A stretch of 64,000 nucleotides of DNA, from the NCBI GenBank assembly GCA_030247885.1, contig JAPDRO010000011.1, positions 62,001 through 126,000 of the forward strand, given 5' to 3'. Positions 32,940-43,989 of this stretch are shown piece after piece. The position numbers and the translations under genes are program-made. This DNA is from Taxawa tesnikishii (nom. ined.). Taxonomy: Eukaryota; Ascomycota; Dothideomycetes; Dothideales. A model generated the notes under the pieces. It searched no databases. It saw nothing but the letters and a program-made list of their open reading frames with translations, and was not told the DNA's origin. Each line of letters opens with the position of its first letter. The first letter of the stretch is position 1.

Positions 32940-33692
32940 ATAACGAATCGTCGATTTGGAGGGAACATCCAGATGATTACGGTCGGCGAGCGTAGCGTAA
33001 TCTCTACCCCGAAGGATCTGGATGGAAAGATGCGCCACAAGGGCGCTCCAGGCAGAAGCCGGTCCTTGCTGTTACCCCAACCTCATCTCGCTTTCATTCG
33101 ATGCCAGCAACAACCTTGCAGTCACGTCTATTTTGTCACGGCGCAACGATTATGGATACCCAACAGTCTCTACAGCGTGTCAATCCTTCTGGATACGTTG
33201 GTTGTGGGCCCTTGAAGGGAAAAGGAGGCGTTTTTGTTGTTTTCTCGCGTTCGAGCGCGTTCTGGAGGGTTGGCGGTCATTGTCGCTTTCCTTTTGCTCT
33301 GCTTGGTTGCGAATATTCTACGGATGCTGTCATGTAGCGATAGTAATACGCAATGTCTGATTACCATGTTCCAAATACAGAACAATGCCTCTTGTCGACT
33401 GGATCAGATGCTACGCGCCCTGTCAACGTGACGCGTCTATCGAAACACGCTATCTTTTAGCTGCAGACGATCTTTACACGACCATTCCGAGGATGGGAAA
33501 AGGGGTTTAGCGGGGTAAGACGTTCCGTCCTTGACAAGCCAGCCCTATTCGACTTTGTTGTCTCGCATCTCCGTTGCCTGATTCTGATACGCCGTACGCC
33601 TCGATACTCCTATACCCAACGCTCTTCGTCTGAGCCCGGATTGAACTGCCTGCTCCTCGATCTGTACTTATAATGCGCAGCGAACGACGACA
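32940..33692. other. Intergenic, nothing recognised
   Basis: 3' flank of the Whi5-like gene and promoter of LCB1. Short frames only. Confidence 0.5.
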
Positions 33693-35399
33693 ATGAACTC
33701 CACGTCCGACTACCGAGACGCCTCGAGCGCGGCACTTCACTACGTCCATGAAGCCATCGACCAGTTCCAGAAAGTACCCGGCTCCTCCATCATCGTCAGA
33801 TATATCCGCTCCAGTTACCAGAACGATCCGGTGCGATCCGCGGTCGAACTCTTTCTCTTCCTCTTCGCCGTGTACTACCTCCTGGCGCCTTCCTATTCCA
33901 CAAAAAGGCGAAGAACGTACCTTTGACCGATCAGGTCAGTGGCCAATGTATGAGAGGGATGCAAGGATGTATGCTGAGAAGCGCATAGGAGATAGATGAA
34001 CTGGTCGAAGAATGGACACCAGAGCCGCTCGCGTCGGACCTCACGCCCTTCGAAGTAGCAGAGAACGAAAAAGGCCGGTGATAGTAGGGTATGGAAAATA
34101 CGGCTACTGCGGTCGAGGCAGCGTGCTCACGAATCACACACAGGCCCTCAGGACCCAAATGCCGTCTTGCGAACGGACGTACCGTGACTAATCTTGCATC
34201 CTTCAACCACTACAACTTCATCGGTAACGACACGATCAAAGAGAAGGCCGTCGCGACACTGCGTACATACGGAGTCGGTCCATGTGGACCGCCAGGTTTC
34301 TACGGTACTCAGGACGTGCATGCAGCACTCGAGGCTGACATTGCCGCACACCTGGGCTCTCCAGCAGCTATCGTCTACGCGCAATCCTTCAGCACCATCT
34401 CTTCCGTTATCCCCGCATTCGCCAAACGTGGCGATATCATCGTCGCCGACAAGGCCGTCAACTACGCCATTCGCAAGGGTCTGCAGATCTCGAGATGCAC
34501 GGTGCACTGGTACGAGCACAACGACATGAGCGACCTGGAGCGCGTGCTCGCAAAGGTGGTCAAGGAGCAAGCGCGCAAGAAGCTCACGCGCCGATTCATC
34601 GTGACAGAAGGCCTCTTCGAAAACGTTGGCGACGTGGTCGATCTACCCAAGGTCGTCGAGCTAAAGCACAGGTACAAGTTCCGCATCATCCTCGACGAGA
34701 CATGGTCGTATGGTATCCTGGGTCGCACAGGACGCGGCGTCACAGAGCAGCAGAACGTGGACGCGCGCGAGGTCGACATGATCACGGGATCCCTTGCCAG
34801 CGCTCTGTGCGCAGGCGGTGGGTTCTGCGCGGGTACGGAGGAGATCGTCGAGCACCAACGTCTGTCGTCAAACGCATACACATTCTCCGCGGCTCTACCG
34901 GCAATGCTGGCGACCACGGCTAGCGAGACGGTGCGCATGTTGCAGGAACAACCGGAGCACATCACTAGCCTGAGGGAGAATATCAAGGCGATGCGCGCAC
35001 AGCTAGACCCGAGGAGCGATTGGGTCATGTGCCAGAGCGCGGCGGATAACCCGATCATGTTGCTCGTGCTCAAGAAGGAGGTCATCGAGAGCAGGAAATT
35101 GGGCATCATGGAGCAGGAGCAGTTGTTGCAGGATGCGGTTGACGAGGTAAGACCAGCCTCACACTTGCGTGGTCGAGTGCGTCCAACTGACTAAAAGACA
35201 GTGTCTCCGGAACGACGTCCTCGTTACTCGCCTGAAGGCTATGCCGCAAGCGCTGGGGGTTACGCCGACGTCGCAAGGATGGCAACCGCAGCCTGCGATC
35301 AAGGTTTGCGTTACGAATGGCCTCACCAAGAAGGAGATTGAGAAGGCGGGGGTTGTCATCAGGCACGCTATCACCAAGGTCATGACGCGCAGGAAGTAG
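33693..35399 (+). CDS. LCB1: Serine palmitoyltransferase subunit 1, with two frame slips
   Basis: Four exons (33693-33934, 33989-34088, 34144-35146, 35202-35399). An N-terminal membrane helix (VELFLFLFAVYYLLAP) is followed by EIDELVEEWTPEPL, then the alpha-oxoamine synthase fold: NGRTVTNLASFNHYNF, GTYG-type substrate loop (RTYGVGPCGPPGFYGTQDVH), LDETWSYGILGRTGRG, and GSLASALCAGGGFC, where Lcb2 would have the PLP lysine. Lcb1 lacks that lysine, as here. The ER enzyme with Lcb2 makes 3-ketosphinganine from serine and palmitoyl-CoA. The frame is lost at two A5 runs, 33902-33906 and 34068-34072. One extra A in each restores STKKAKNVPLTDQ and ENEKRPVIVG, and then all exon phases agree. The gene is essential in yeast, so base-calling error is likelier than decay. 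Confidence 0.9.
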
Positions 35400-35625
35400 A
35401 AGCGCTCCCTGTTACAGTCGTCTCGACATCTCGAATGTCCTGGCGTCACTGGTGAAAAATGTATTCCGATAGCAGCGGAGACATGTAAAAACAATGGAGT
35501 AATACTAATCGCGAGCACCTGAAAGTGCCTCCGTACATTGACAAAGAATAATCCCTAGCCCTTGACAGGAAATGCTCATCTGAACGCCCACATTAGACCC
35601 CTCACACCCCACAAACCTCAACGGG

Positions 35626-36244
35626 TTACATGACAGTACAGCAAAAGACATCGACACCCTCGTCGTTCCTTCCCGGCCCAGTCCCGATCCTGAACCCAAC
35701 AGTCTTGACCTTTACGACCCGTATCCTGCCCATGTCGTAGTCGCCGTTGAAGTCGCACCAGGGGCAGGTTCGCGGCGGCGCACGCTTGCAGGGCATGTCC
35801 CAGAGAGTGGCTGGTCCGTCCGGCTGTCGAGCGCTGAAGTCGGGACAGGTGAGGAGGTTGCGGCCGGGGCGGCAGGGTTCTTTGAGTGTGAGCCTGGGAT
35901 CTGTTAGTAAAAAGTCGATAAGCGGATGTGGGATGTGGGATTTGGGATTAGGATGAGGGGAGGGGCGGACCAGGTATGGCTGCAGTCTTGGGATTTCCAG
36001 TACTGCGTTCCGCACATGGCGTTGAGTTGAGGATGTCGTAGGCGAAATGGTGGTTGGACTGTCGCACAGCGGTGGATGTTGTGCAGTTGATATTCCGTGT
36101 GAAGTGGGTTGATTTCTTGCGCGTGAAGATGGCCGGGACAAGGTATGGACAGGTACGTTGCTGGGTTTGCGACGTCTCTACGCGGTCATGCCTTGCTGGC
36201 GGTGCACACGTGAATGAGATGGGCTGAGGCCAGTCAGGGGTCAT
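35626..36244 (-). CDS. Small Cys-containing fungal protein of unknown function
   Basis: Two exons are likely: about 36244 to 35970, then 35896 to 35626, with a CTAACAG acceptor and a weak GTCCGC donor, so the 5' junction is uncertain. The first part reads NINCTTSTAVRQSNHHFAYD and ends NSTPCAERSTGNPKTAAIP; the second has LKEPCRPGRNLLTCPDF, DMPCKRAPPRTCPWCDFNGDYD, and ends GVDVFCCTVM. Cys pairs (CPWC, FCC) suggest a metal- or disulfide-stabilised small domain, but no signal peptide or family is recognised. The start Met at 36244 is only one possibility. The gene sits close downstream of SDH7 on the same strand. Confidence 0.4.
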
Positions 36245-36283
36245 GCTCTTTCAATACAGATTTTCGTACATACATTGTCCAGC

Positions 36284-36868
36284 TCATTCCTGTTTGCCTT
36301 TGTACTCTGGATCGTTCTCTTCCAGCTCTTGTGCGCGAATCGTGTTCATGAGTTCGTATAACTGGCCGAGTTGTTGGTCTGAAATGGTCAGTGTCAGCTG
36401 CTGTCAAGGTCGTGAAGTTTCTCGAGAGGATGGCGCGTGAAGGGTTTGGAAGGTGAAGTGGGAGGAAGTGAAGAGAAGCGAACACGCACCACTCATCTTG
36501 TCGATCTTGTTCTTGTCCATCTTTTCGCCCTTCCACAGATCGCCTTCGATTTGCTGGGCGTACATTTGCCATTCGGACAGAAAACCAATCTTCGCACGCA
36601 GTCAGTACTGTCTCTTGAAGTCGCGGATCGGCGCTGCACGTACGATGTGCACCGGGTTGTCCACATTTCGGTGTGCCCTGAACTCGCTTTTTATGTATTC
36701 ATCCCCCAGCAACCGCATCTCCTTGGGCAAATGGCGTCTATGGGCTCGCAGCAAGCGGCGATATAAGGGAATGGGAGGCAGAAGCGCCATCGGTGGAGGT
36801 CTGAGTCCGGAGGATTGGGTGCCCACGGATGACGGCGACGCCATTCTAAGTCTTGGGAAGGCTCTCAT
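36284..36868 (-). CDS. SDH7: Succinate dehydrogenase assembly factor 3 (Acn9/Sdh7, LYR protein)
   Basis: Three exons (36868-36644, 36589-36490, 36378-36284) give 139 residues. I start at the Met of [14 protein letters not shown], which provides an Arg/Ser-rich mitochondrial presequence. The LYR motif appears in [17 protein letters not shown], followed by the family core [23 protein letters not shown] and [17 protein letters not shown], and a C-terminus with [15 protein letters not shown]. The matrix protein protects the Fe-S subunit Sdh2 during complex II assembly, and yeast mutants fail to grow on acetate. Phases and length match the family. No damage seen. Confidence 0.9.
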
Positions 36869-37169
36869 GGTGTTTATGAAAGGATATATACAACAGTGGT
36901 GGTACAATTGAGTGAAGAAAGGATGGACCTCTCCAGGCATAGGGACTAATGTCTCTATATGCACGTCATCAACCAGGCCTCGGCAATCCAGTAAGCTCTA
37001 CGCGGTGCTCAGATCGCCAAATCTGATGGGATTTCACGGAATCTAGCCCCTGAGGTCCCATCAGATATGAACTCATTTTCATAGCACACGACGCGACTTT
37101 GATTTCATACATCGAACACACCTAACCTCTACAACAACACCAACAAAACCGTGATCCGTTCGGGCAGAC
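36869..37169. promoter_or_regulatory. Divergent promoter, SDH7 / MTQ2
   Basis: A 300-bp head-to-head spacer between two housekeeping genes. No TATA box is evident. Confidence 0.45.
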
Positions 37170-37940
37170 ATGCTGCCTACTCCTTCCACGTCTCACGTGT
37201 CCTACGATCAGATTTATGAGCCGGCAGAGGATTCCTACCTTTTTCTAGACACGCTTTCCTCCCCTACGGAAACGGCATTTCTTCATGAAAGATTCGCGAC
37301 TGATGCGACCAGGGACGTGCCACTGGTGCTAGAAGTAGGCACAGGTTCGGGTGTAGTCCTTGCATTTCTCGCCGCACATGCCCAAACCATTTTTGGCCGG
37401 TCTGATATTCTCAATTTGGGGGTGGATATCAATAGCTTTGCTTGCAAAGCATCCGCGAAGACTGTACTACGCGCTATTACAGAAAACGGAAACAGTCCCA
37501 TGAAAGCTCAATTCCTTGACTCCATCAACGCTGATCTAACGACCAGTCTCCGCCCTGGAACAATCGATGTACTCGTATTCAACCCGCCCTACGTTCCTGC
37601 GCCTCTCCCGGACTTTTCCAAGCACGCCATGTTCAACTCTGTTACTCCCGGCATCACATCATCTCAGGCTTTTGAGCGGGACTCACATCTTCTCGAACTG
37701 TCGTACGCCGGTGGCGAAGCAGGCATGGAGATCACAAACCGTTTACTGGAACAGCTACCTGAAATCCTGAACCCGGTACGCGGCGTGGCATATATCCTGT
37801 TTTGCGCGCAGAACAAACCAGAAGACATCAAGGCGCGGATCAGACACTGGCCAGGCGGCTGGACGGCGGAGACTGTGGGATCGAGCGGGAAGAAGGCTGG
37901 ATGGGAGAAGTTGTCAATTGTCAGAGTTTGCAAGACTTGA
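37170..37940 (+). CDS. MTQ2: eRF1 N5-glutamine methyltransferase catalytic subunit
   Basis: An intronless 256-residue frame. The start fits the family opening (SYDQIYEPAEDSYLFLD). SAM-binding motif I is LEVGTGSGVVLAFLA, and the catalytic NPPY is at residues 138-141. Then follow YAGGEAGMEITNRLL and a final VRVCKT strand. This is the HemK/PrmC-related Mtq2 family, which methylates the Gln of the GGQ loop in eRF1 together with Trm112. Normal length for the family. The last 277 bp overlap antisense with the end of the large minus-strand frame. Confidence 0.92.
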   Translation: MLPTPSTSHVSYDQIYEPAEDSYLFLDTLSSPTETAFLHERFATDATRDVPLVLEVGTGSGVVLAFLAAHAQTIFGRSDILNLGVDINSFACKASAKTVLRAITENGNSPMKAQFLDSINADLTTSLRPGTIDVLVFNPPYVPAPLPDFSKHAMFNSVTPGITSSQAFERDSHLLELSYAGGEAGMEITNRLLEQLPEILNPVRGVAYILFCAQNKPEDIKARIRHWPGGWTAETVGSSGKKAGWEKLSIVRVCKT

Positions 37941-40887
37941 AATATGGTGACAGTGCTTATTCGGCCAAGAGGACTATTCCGCGGACTGGATAAAGACCTC
38001 TTTCGCCTGCATGTGGATGCTTTGCCTTTCTCTGAGCCGCCGGGACCGATCTTCTGGCTTTTTGCAAATTCCAGACGTCTGCGTACTGGTTCCGGTATTT
38101 TACTAAGGGAGACTGCTAGATGGACGTCTGTTGGAACGTCAGGAACTATCAATCGTGCTACTAAGTCTGCGCCTGGTCTCCCTATCCAATAACGGACGTC
38201 CGGATGGAGATTTCCGGCAGCTCTAGGAGCTATAGGACCGGCGGTCAATTCATATTGGCACACCGCTGTAGCCAGGGAAGCACAGATGTCTTGCCAAGCT
38301 GCACCCGAAGGACCCTGACATTTACGCTTGTCTGTTTCTAAGCATGCAGAAGTGACACAAGCGAAGGTTGCGCAATGCTCAGAGTCCTCCAAAATTCTTC
38401 CCCAAAGTTGATGAGCCTCGCACCTGACTCGGAAGCAGCGAAATGGATCATTCTCAAGAGCCCAGGCAACGACCAATTCCTGACGGGCTTTGTCAAAACC
38501 GGTATGTCGAAGAGCGGTGAGAATATATCGCACTACATCCGTGACTGCGGCCTGCAAGTCACCGTCCAGACATTCAAACCATTGTTTAAAATCTGTCGAC
38601 CTGAAACGATCAAGGATCCCATGCGTCTGAAGTAGAGAATCCCACTTGAGTGGCTTTTGGGCACGATCTCCGATGAAAGCTTCCATGACGTCCGCTATGA
38701 GTTCACGAAGCGGTACCCTTTGCGCAATACCCGTGCACAGACTGACCTGGATGCCCCAGTAGGATTCCAGAAACGACAATGACATGTTCGGTTCGTCTAG
38801 CCACATGTCCTTGAGCGTAACACTCTTGCGCTTTTTCCAGGTGGCATTGAATTGCGCAACGCCATATTGGCCAACCTGAAGTCCGAACTGCCTCTCAGCG
38901 AGCTGCCATATCTCAGGCACAGGGCCAAGACGGTGGAGAAACGCCTCAGATTGATGGGAGATCCTTCCATGATCCAAGAGACATGCTGCGTTGCGTTCAG
39001 GTTGACCAGCAATGATGATCTTTTCAGTTGAACTGAAACCTCTGCCCGTAGAATCCGGTACCCATGGCTGTTGTCCCCAATGGAATTGCGAGGGATCTTC
39101 AGTTCGCAATATGGTACCGCCGCCGATCTCTATGGCTTGCAGCTTCTCGTTCTCTGGAGCGTGGCGATCAATGACGAATCGACCTGGTCCCCACGTATCA
39201 ACAAGGTCTTCAGGGGACGCTAAGAGCTTGTACGCATCCACTGAGCCCCATTTAAGTCCTGGTCCCCACCCAAATACCATGACTGGCTCGCCGAGCATTT
39301 TCCCCATACACGCCAGGTTTGCCAGATCTACCGTGATTGGCTTTTCACTCCCATATCCAGTGCCGGCAAGGGTTATGTTAGCTAACGACCGCTCGAGGTA
39401 GAAGGGCTGCAGAGGCCCTATGTGTGCGTTACTGTATGAAAGGATGCCTAGCGCAAGTACCTGGGTAGTCAGCGCTATACAATTGATTGCTTGGGAGTGG
39501 CCTTCTGAAACGTCGTTTAGCTTCCGTCCAGGAAGGAGGTTTAAGATGTCCACAGCGTATCGATGTGCAGTCCTCAACTCGATGTAGCCACTTGACACTG
39601 CCCTCTGGAGCTCTTGCAGCTTTTCAAACGGGATGGCAACCAGCTCAACTGTATCGAGAAGGTCTGAGCGCGCCAAGACTGTGAAGGAGCTGCAACAGAG
39701 CTGATTCTGTTGGAGCCATCCAGCAACTGAAGACAGCTGTCGCAAGACTTTTGCCATAAAGCTCCAGTGTATGTATGTTATCGTTGCATGCAGTTCACCA
39801 GTTCCGGCAACATTGAAAAGAGCTCTGCCAAAAGCCAATGCTCCATCCGATAGCGCTTTAACCGAGTCGATCCCACCTAGTCCACACGACGCTGCAACTC
39901 TCTGTCCTATTTCCGCCGAATCCAGAGTGGGCGAATCGTTCAGCTCCAGAGCCTTGAGTCGAGCATCGGACGATTCTTTTGCCATAACGGGATTTTTACT
40001 TGCTCAATACCTCCCTGATGCACACAGCCAGGGAGGTGGAAGTGCGGCGAAACTGGTATGTCCAAGTCAAGTTGCTTGTAGCGTATCCAAGGCGATTCCC
40101 GCTTCTGCTCAAGGAGAAGGTCTGCAATTCCTTGGTCACTATACCCTAGTTCCACAAGCTCCTCTATCCACGCATATTCGTCTTCGCATTGCAAGTGGAC
40201 TTTCTCTCGGATGAGGTCACAAAGGGCACCGTGCTCTTGTCCGTCCAGCGCTTCACGCAACCTAGCAGATGGAGCGCCAGACCAGTCGTTGGTCCCTCCA
40301 GCAGCAGATTGAGGAACAGCAAACGGAGGTGGTGGTGCCCATTGGTCCGTCTTACCAGTTCGGAAGCTCTGTGATCTTGCGTTTGATCTCACCGACCTCT
40401 TTGGCCTCGGCTGAGGAAGCGAACCGGCAGAAGGTGTTGAAATCTGGTCATGTTGTAGAGTGGCACTGCGTCGTGGGCAAATTTGCGGCGGTTGCATCGG
40501 GTGGGGGTAGCCGTACGTCTGAGGGGTTCCTTCGCTTCTTCTCACCGTCGAATATGGCGATGAGGGGTGGTATGCAGACCATTGCAGGTCGGAGAAGCGG
40601 AGGCCGTAGTCCGTCTGATTAGGATTTGGCTGGGTAGGGTCATTATGCGGTAAGTGGAAGTATGTTGGAAGTCCATAGACTGTAGGATTGTCGTTAGAAA
40701 ATTCCACGTCCAGTGCGTCCGGTTCGTATGCTTCGTATCGAATGGCACCATGGCTTTCGCCAAAGTCATGCGGCTGTTGTACTGAGTTCTCAGTTCTTTC
40801 AGTAGATCCTCCTTGTCCCAGCTGGTGATTTGAATTGCTTTCTGTAGATCTCCGCGCCTGGCGGGCACCATCTCTGCTTCTCTTCAT
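37664..40887 (-). CDS. Large fungus-specific protein of unknown function
   Basis: Two long frames join near 40000-39950. They fit either a 47-nt intron (exon 1 40887-40000, exon 2 from 39952) or one missing base in the A5 run at 39993-39997. The product is about 1060-1075 residues. The first ~200 residues are polar and Pro/Gln-rich. Next come WIEELVELGYSDQGIADLL and FHLPGCVHQGG, then an alpha-helical body (GYIELRTAHRYAVDILNLLPG, ALGILSYSNAHIGPLQPF), a possible beta domain with IGGGTILR, and a late CRC-type stretch (CRRKRSL). Similar proteins recur in Pezizomycotina, often near incompatibility-type genes, but no enzymatic motif is clear. The final ~90 codons run antisense into MTQ2, so the true end may lie earlier or be spliced. 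Confidence 0.65.
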
Positions 40888-41205
40888 GAGAGAAGGTCTT
40901 TGAGCACGACGAGATATGTTTCATGGACATAAATCGAAACGGTGAATGGCGTTCTTCTATATCACACTCTGTTCTGCTGTGCTCCGCCCGCGCTCAGCCT
41001 CGCTGACGCGGGGCTGTCTAGGCATGGATTCCTCAGGTGGCAGCCGTTGGCCAATCCAATCAGCACAAATCAGCCCAAAATCATAGCCAATGCAGCTTGA
41101 TTCGCTATTGGTCTAAACTGCACAATCCTAGACGGCAATGTAACTGGGATGCCGAACCAAGACCTTCAACAACATCATTTGACTGCTAACTAGCTTCTCG
41201 GTCAT
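40888..41205. other. Intergenic, nothing recognised
   Basis: A 318-bp spacer between two minus-strand genes: promoter of the large protein and 3' flank of the helicase. Confidence 0.5.
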
Positions 41206-43712
41206 CTACTCACCGCCTCCTTTATTCAACTCATCCCACCAATTCAGCTGCACAGAACTAACGCCCCTCGCATACGTCCTGTTCGTAAACTCAAACTTGT
41301 TGTACAGTATCGCCTCGACCTTCCTACCAAAGATAACACTGCTCGGGTGGATGGCGACATTCTGATGGCCAAAGACGGTCCTATAACTGCCATCAGGCTG
41401 CAAGGTGGCGACGTTGGAGATGAAGCCGCGAAGGAAGCAACGCAGGATGTTATTTCCAATCTCTTCAGAGGTGGAAGATGAGGTATCCTCGTCCTTCAGG
41501 GATTCAGCGGAGATGAGTTTCGCCTGTTGGCATTGCGCGCGAAGTTGTTTTCGTACGTCCTGTTCTAGCCGTTAGCGTGCTCGCTTTCAAGAAATTTTGT
41601 CGGGAAGGGGAGCATGGAGCATACCATAACAGTCTGCATAGCCCTATGATTGACCAGATGCCTCTCACACCACCTCTTCCTATCCGTGTTCTCGGCCACA
41701 TACGCCTGCACCACGGCCAGGTAGGTCAGATGGTCGCCCTGCCGTCTGAACAGTAACTGTCGGGCGGCTTGCGCTTCCTCCCTCATTTCTTCCGTCTCTG
41801 TGTGCAGGAACACGCTCTCTTCGACGTCGAAGCAGGCTACAATGTCGATGACCTGCAGCAGACAGTCCATCTCTGGGGCCGCGGCCGCGAGGATGACGCG
41901 TGCTAAGGATGGCGCCAGAGGTAGCCGTGCCATCTTCTTGCCATCATCGCTAATTGTGCCATCGTCATTCAGCGCACCGAGTTGGTACAGCTGCAGCAGC
42001 GCGCGCTCCATTGCTTCTCTGGGCGGACGCGTGAGCAGAGGAAACTCCAGTGGGTCATCCACCCCACGCGCCTTCATCGTCAATAGCGCATGACTTAGAT
42101 CAACCCTCAGAATTTCTGGCGGCGTGTCCTTCTCCAGTTCCTTGAAAGCCTTCTCCGTGTACAAGCGCCAGCATTTCCCGGCTGCTTCTCTGCCTGCACG
42201 ACCTTTTCGTTGCGTAGCGGAAGAGCGGGAGATGGGTTTGACGAGCAGGGATGCGAGACCGAGACGTGGACGGTATTGGTCGATCTTCACCTTGCCACTG
42301 TCGATGACGAAGCGAACGCCGGAAACGGTGACGGAGGTTTCGGCAATGTTGGTCGCGAGGATCAGCTTGCGGGTATTGGGCGGTGCGGGCTCGAAGATGC
42401 GTTGTTGAGCGGACTGAGTCAATGCCGCGTACAGCGGCAGGACGAGGAGCTTGATAGACAATCAGTCAGCAAGCTCACTGCAGCAACTAACATAAAATCT
42501 ACTTACTTTGGGGAACTCCGGTCCCAAGCCTTCCGCATACTCCTCGACGAGTTTTTGTAAGGACTGAATGGCGTCCTGTCCGGTCAGGAAAACCAAAATG
42601 TCGCCAGGCATGGGCTCCTTGCAGTGGACTTGAAATACACATTTCAGTGCAGCTTCTAGGACGTCTTGTGTAGCTTCTGGTAGGTATATAGTCTGTACAG
42701 GATACTGCCGCCCTCGACGAAGCACGTCGCGACGTGACCAGTACTCGAGCCTTCGGTTGCAGTGTCCTCTACTTTGCCTCCGATCCCTACGAGGACCTTT
42801 TTTGGCTTGTCTGATATCTGGGTACCGGAACTGCTCTTCTCCCCATTTGTTCTAGTGCCGTTTGTTTCGCTTTCTGGAAGACCACGCTCGCGATAACCTT
42901 CCTCGAAGAAGTTCTTGAATGTCTCTGTATCCGCCGTAGCACTCATGATTACGACCTTGAGCGGTTTGCCCTTCCTCCTCTTTGCGCCCTCCCCTTTCCC
43001 ACCAACAGATCCCGTAGGAAACCCAGTATCAAGTCGACGTTGATACTCCTTTCGTGTACTTCATCCACCACGATACAACTATACTCGCTCAAGCCCGGAT
43101 CGCGCAGCATCTCCTGCAACAGCATACCATCGGTCAAGAATTTGATCCTGTTCCCTTTGCCCACGTTATCGTCAAACCGCACACTGTATCCGACCCGCGC
43201 ATCAGGTTTCTTTCCCATTGGTGTGCCCAGTTCGTCTGCAACGCGCCGCGCAAGCGAAATAGCAGCCATGCGACGCGGTTGTGTGACGGCGATGCGTCCG
43301 GTGCACCATCTCGAGGACAAGAGGAACTGCGGGACCTGAGTTGATTTACCGCTACCAGTCTCACCGGCTAGTAAGAGGATGTCGGTACTGCTGAGCGCAT
43401 CTCGGATCGAGGCGGCGTGTGGGTAGATGGGCAGTTGTTGGCGGGTTTTTGTATAGCGGCGCGACGCAAGGCGGGCGTGCTCTGTTGTTTGGCTCGTGGG
43501 GCTGGGTTTGAGGTGTTGAGTATCTTGGTAGCGGGAGATCCGGCAGCTGGACTCTGCACACCGTCCTGGCCTGCTTGTCCAGGTCGAGGCCTGTTCTTGT
43601 GCTTTTTGGAATGCGGCGCATGCTTTTTCTTTCTTATATTACCGTCGCTATCCTGGATTTCTCTCTTGCGTTTTTGTCCTTGGTTTTCTCCTGCGCCGTT
43701 AGTCTGGCTCAT
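41206..43712 (-). CDS. DEAH/RHA-type RNA helicase (Dhr2/DHX33-like), with three frame slips
   Basis: Three exons (43712-42507, 42449-41625, 41559-41206). A basic N-terminus (KRKREIQDSDGN, KKHKNR) precedes QQLPIYPHAASIR, motif I GETGSGKS, motif II DEVH (VVDEVHERS), motif III MSATA, then FLTGQDAIQ, TNIAETSVT and motif VI QRKGRAGR. The HA2 and OB-fold regions follow, to LNWWDELN. The size (about 795 residues) and layout fit nucleolar Dhr2/DHX33, acting in 18S rRNA processing, but other DEAH members are possible. The frame slips by one base at three runs: T5 43446-43450, C4 42991-42994 and C3 42711-42713. One extra base in each joins IQKTRQQLP, VGKGEGAKRR and FVEGRQYPVQ, and the exon 1 phase then fits exon 2. 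Confidence 0.82.
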
Positions 43713-43989
43713 AATTGTGGCGGCTTCTTCACACAGTGTGTTTCTTTAGCAGCGCAAGAGATGGTCTCTAGGAGAAAAAGACCAGCATATAGCGGAATCG
43801 TTCCGCTATGCACTAGCGGCTTCCCATAACTGATGGTCGGATTTGCATGTGACATCAGTATCTCCTTGAGCCTCAATCTTAGTCTCCTACTGACAGATAG
43901 ATAGACTCTAAACCGCAAACCTACTATTCTCCGCTTCCCGGAAAAGGTATCGGAAGGGTATCAGCCTTTGCAGCCAGTGCCGAACTGCA
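43713..43989. promoter_or_regulatory. Divergent promoter, helicase / MON1
   Basis: A compact 277-bp head-to-head spacer with no obvious TATA box. It contains a short inverted repeat around 43790-43810 (GGAATCGTTCC). Confidence 0.5.

Noticed and set aside
32940-33692. Three plus-strand frames after the Whi5-like gene
   Set aside because: Mutually overlapping, no features; 3' flank and LCB1 promoter.
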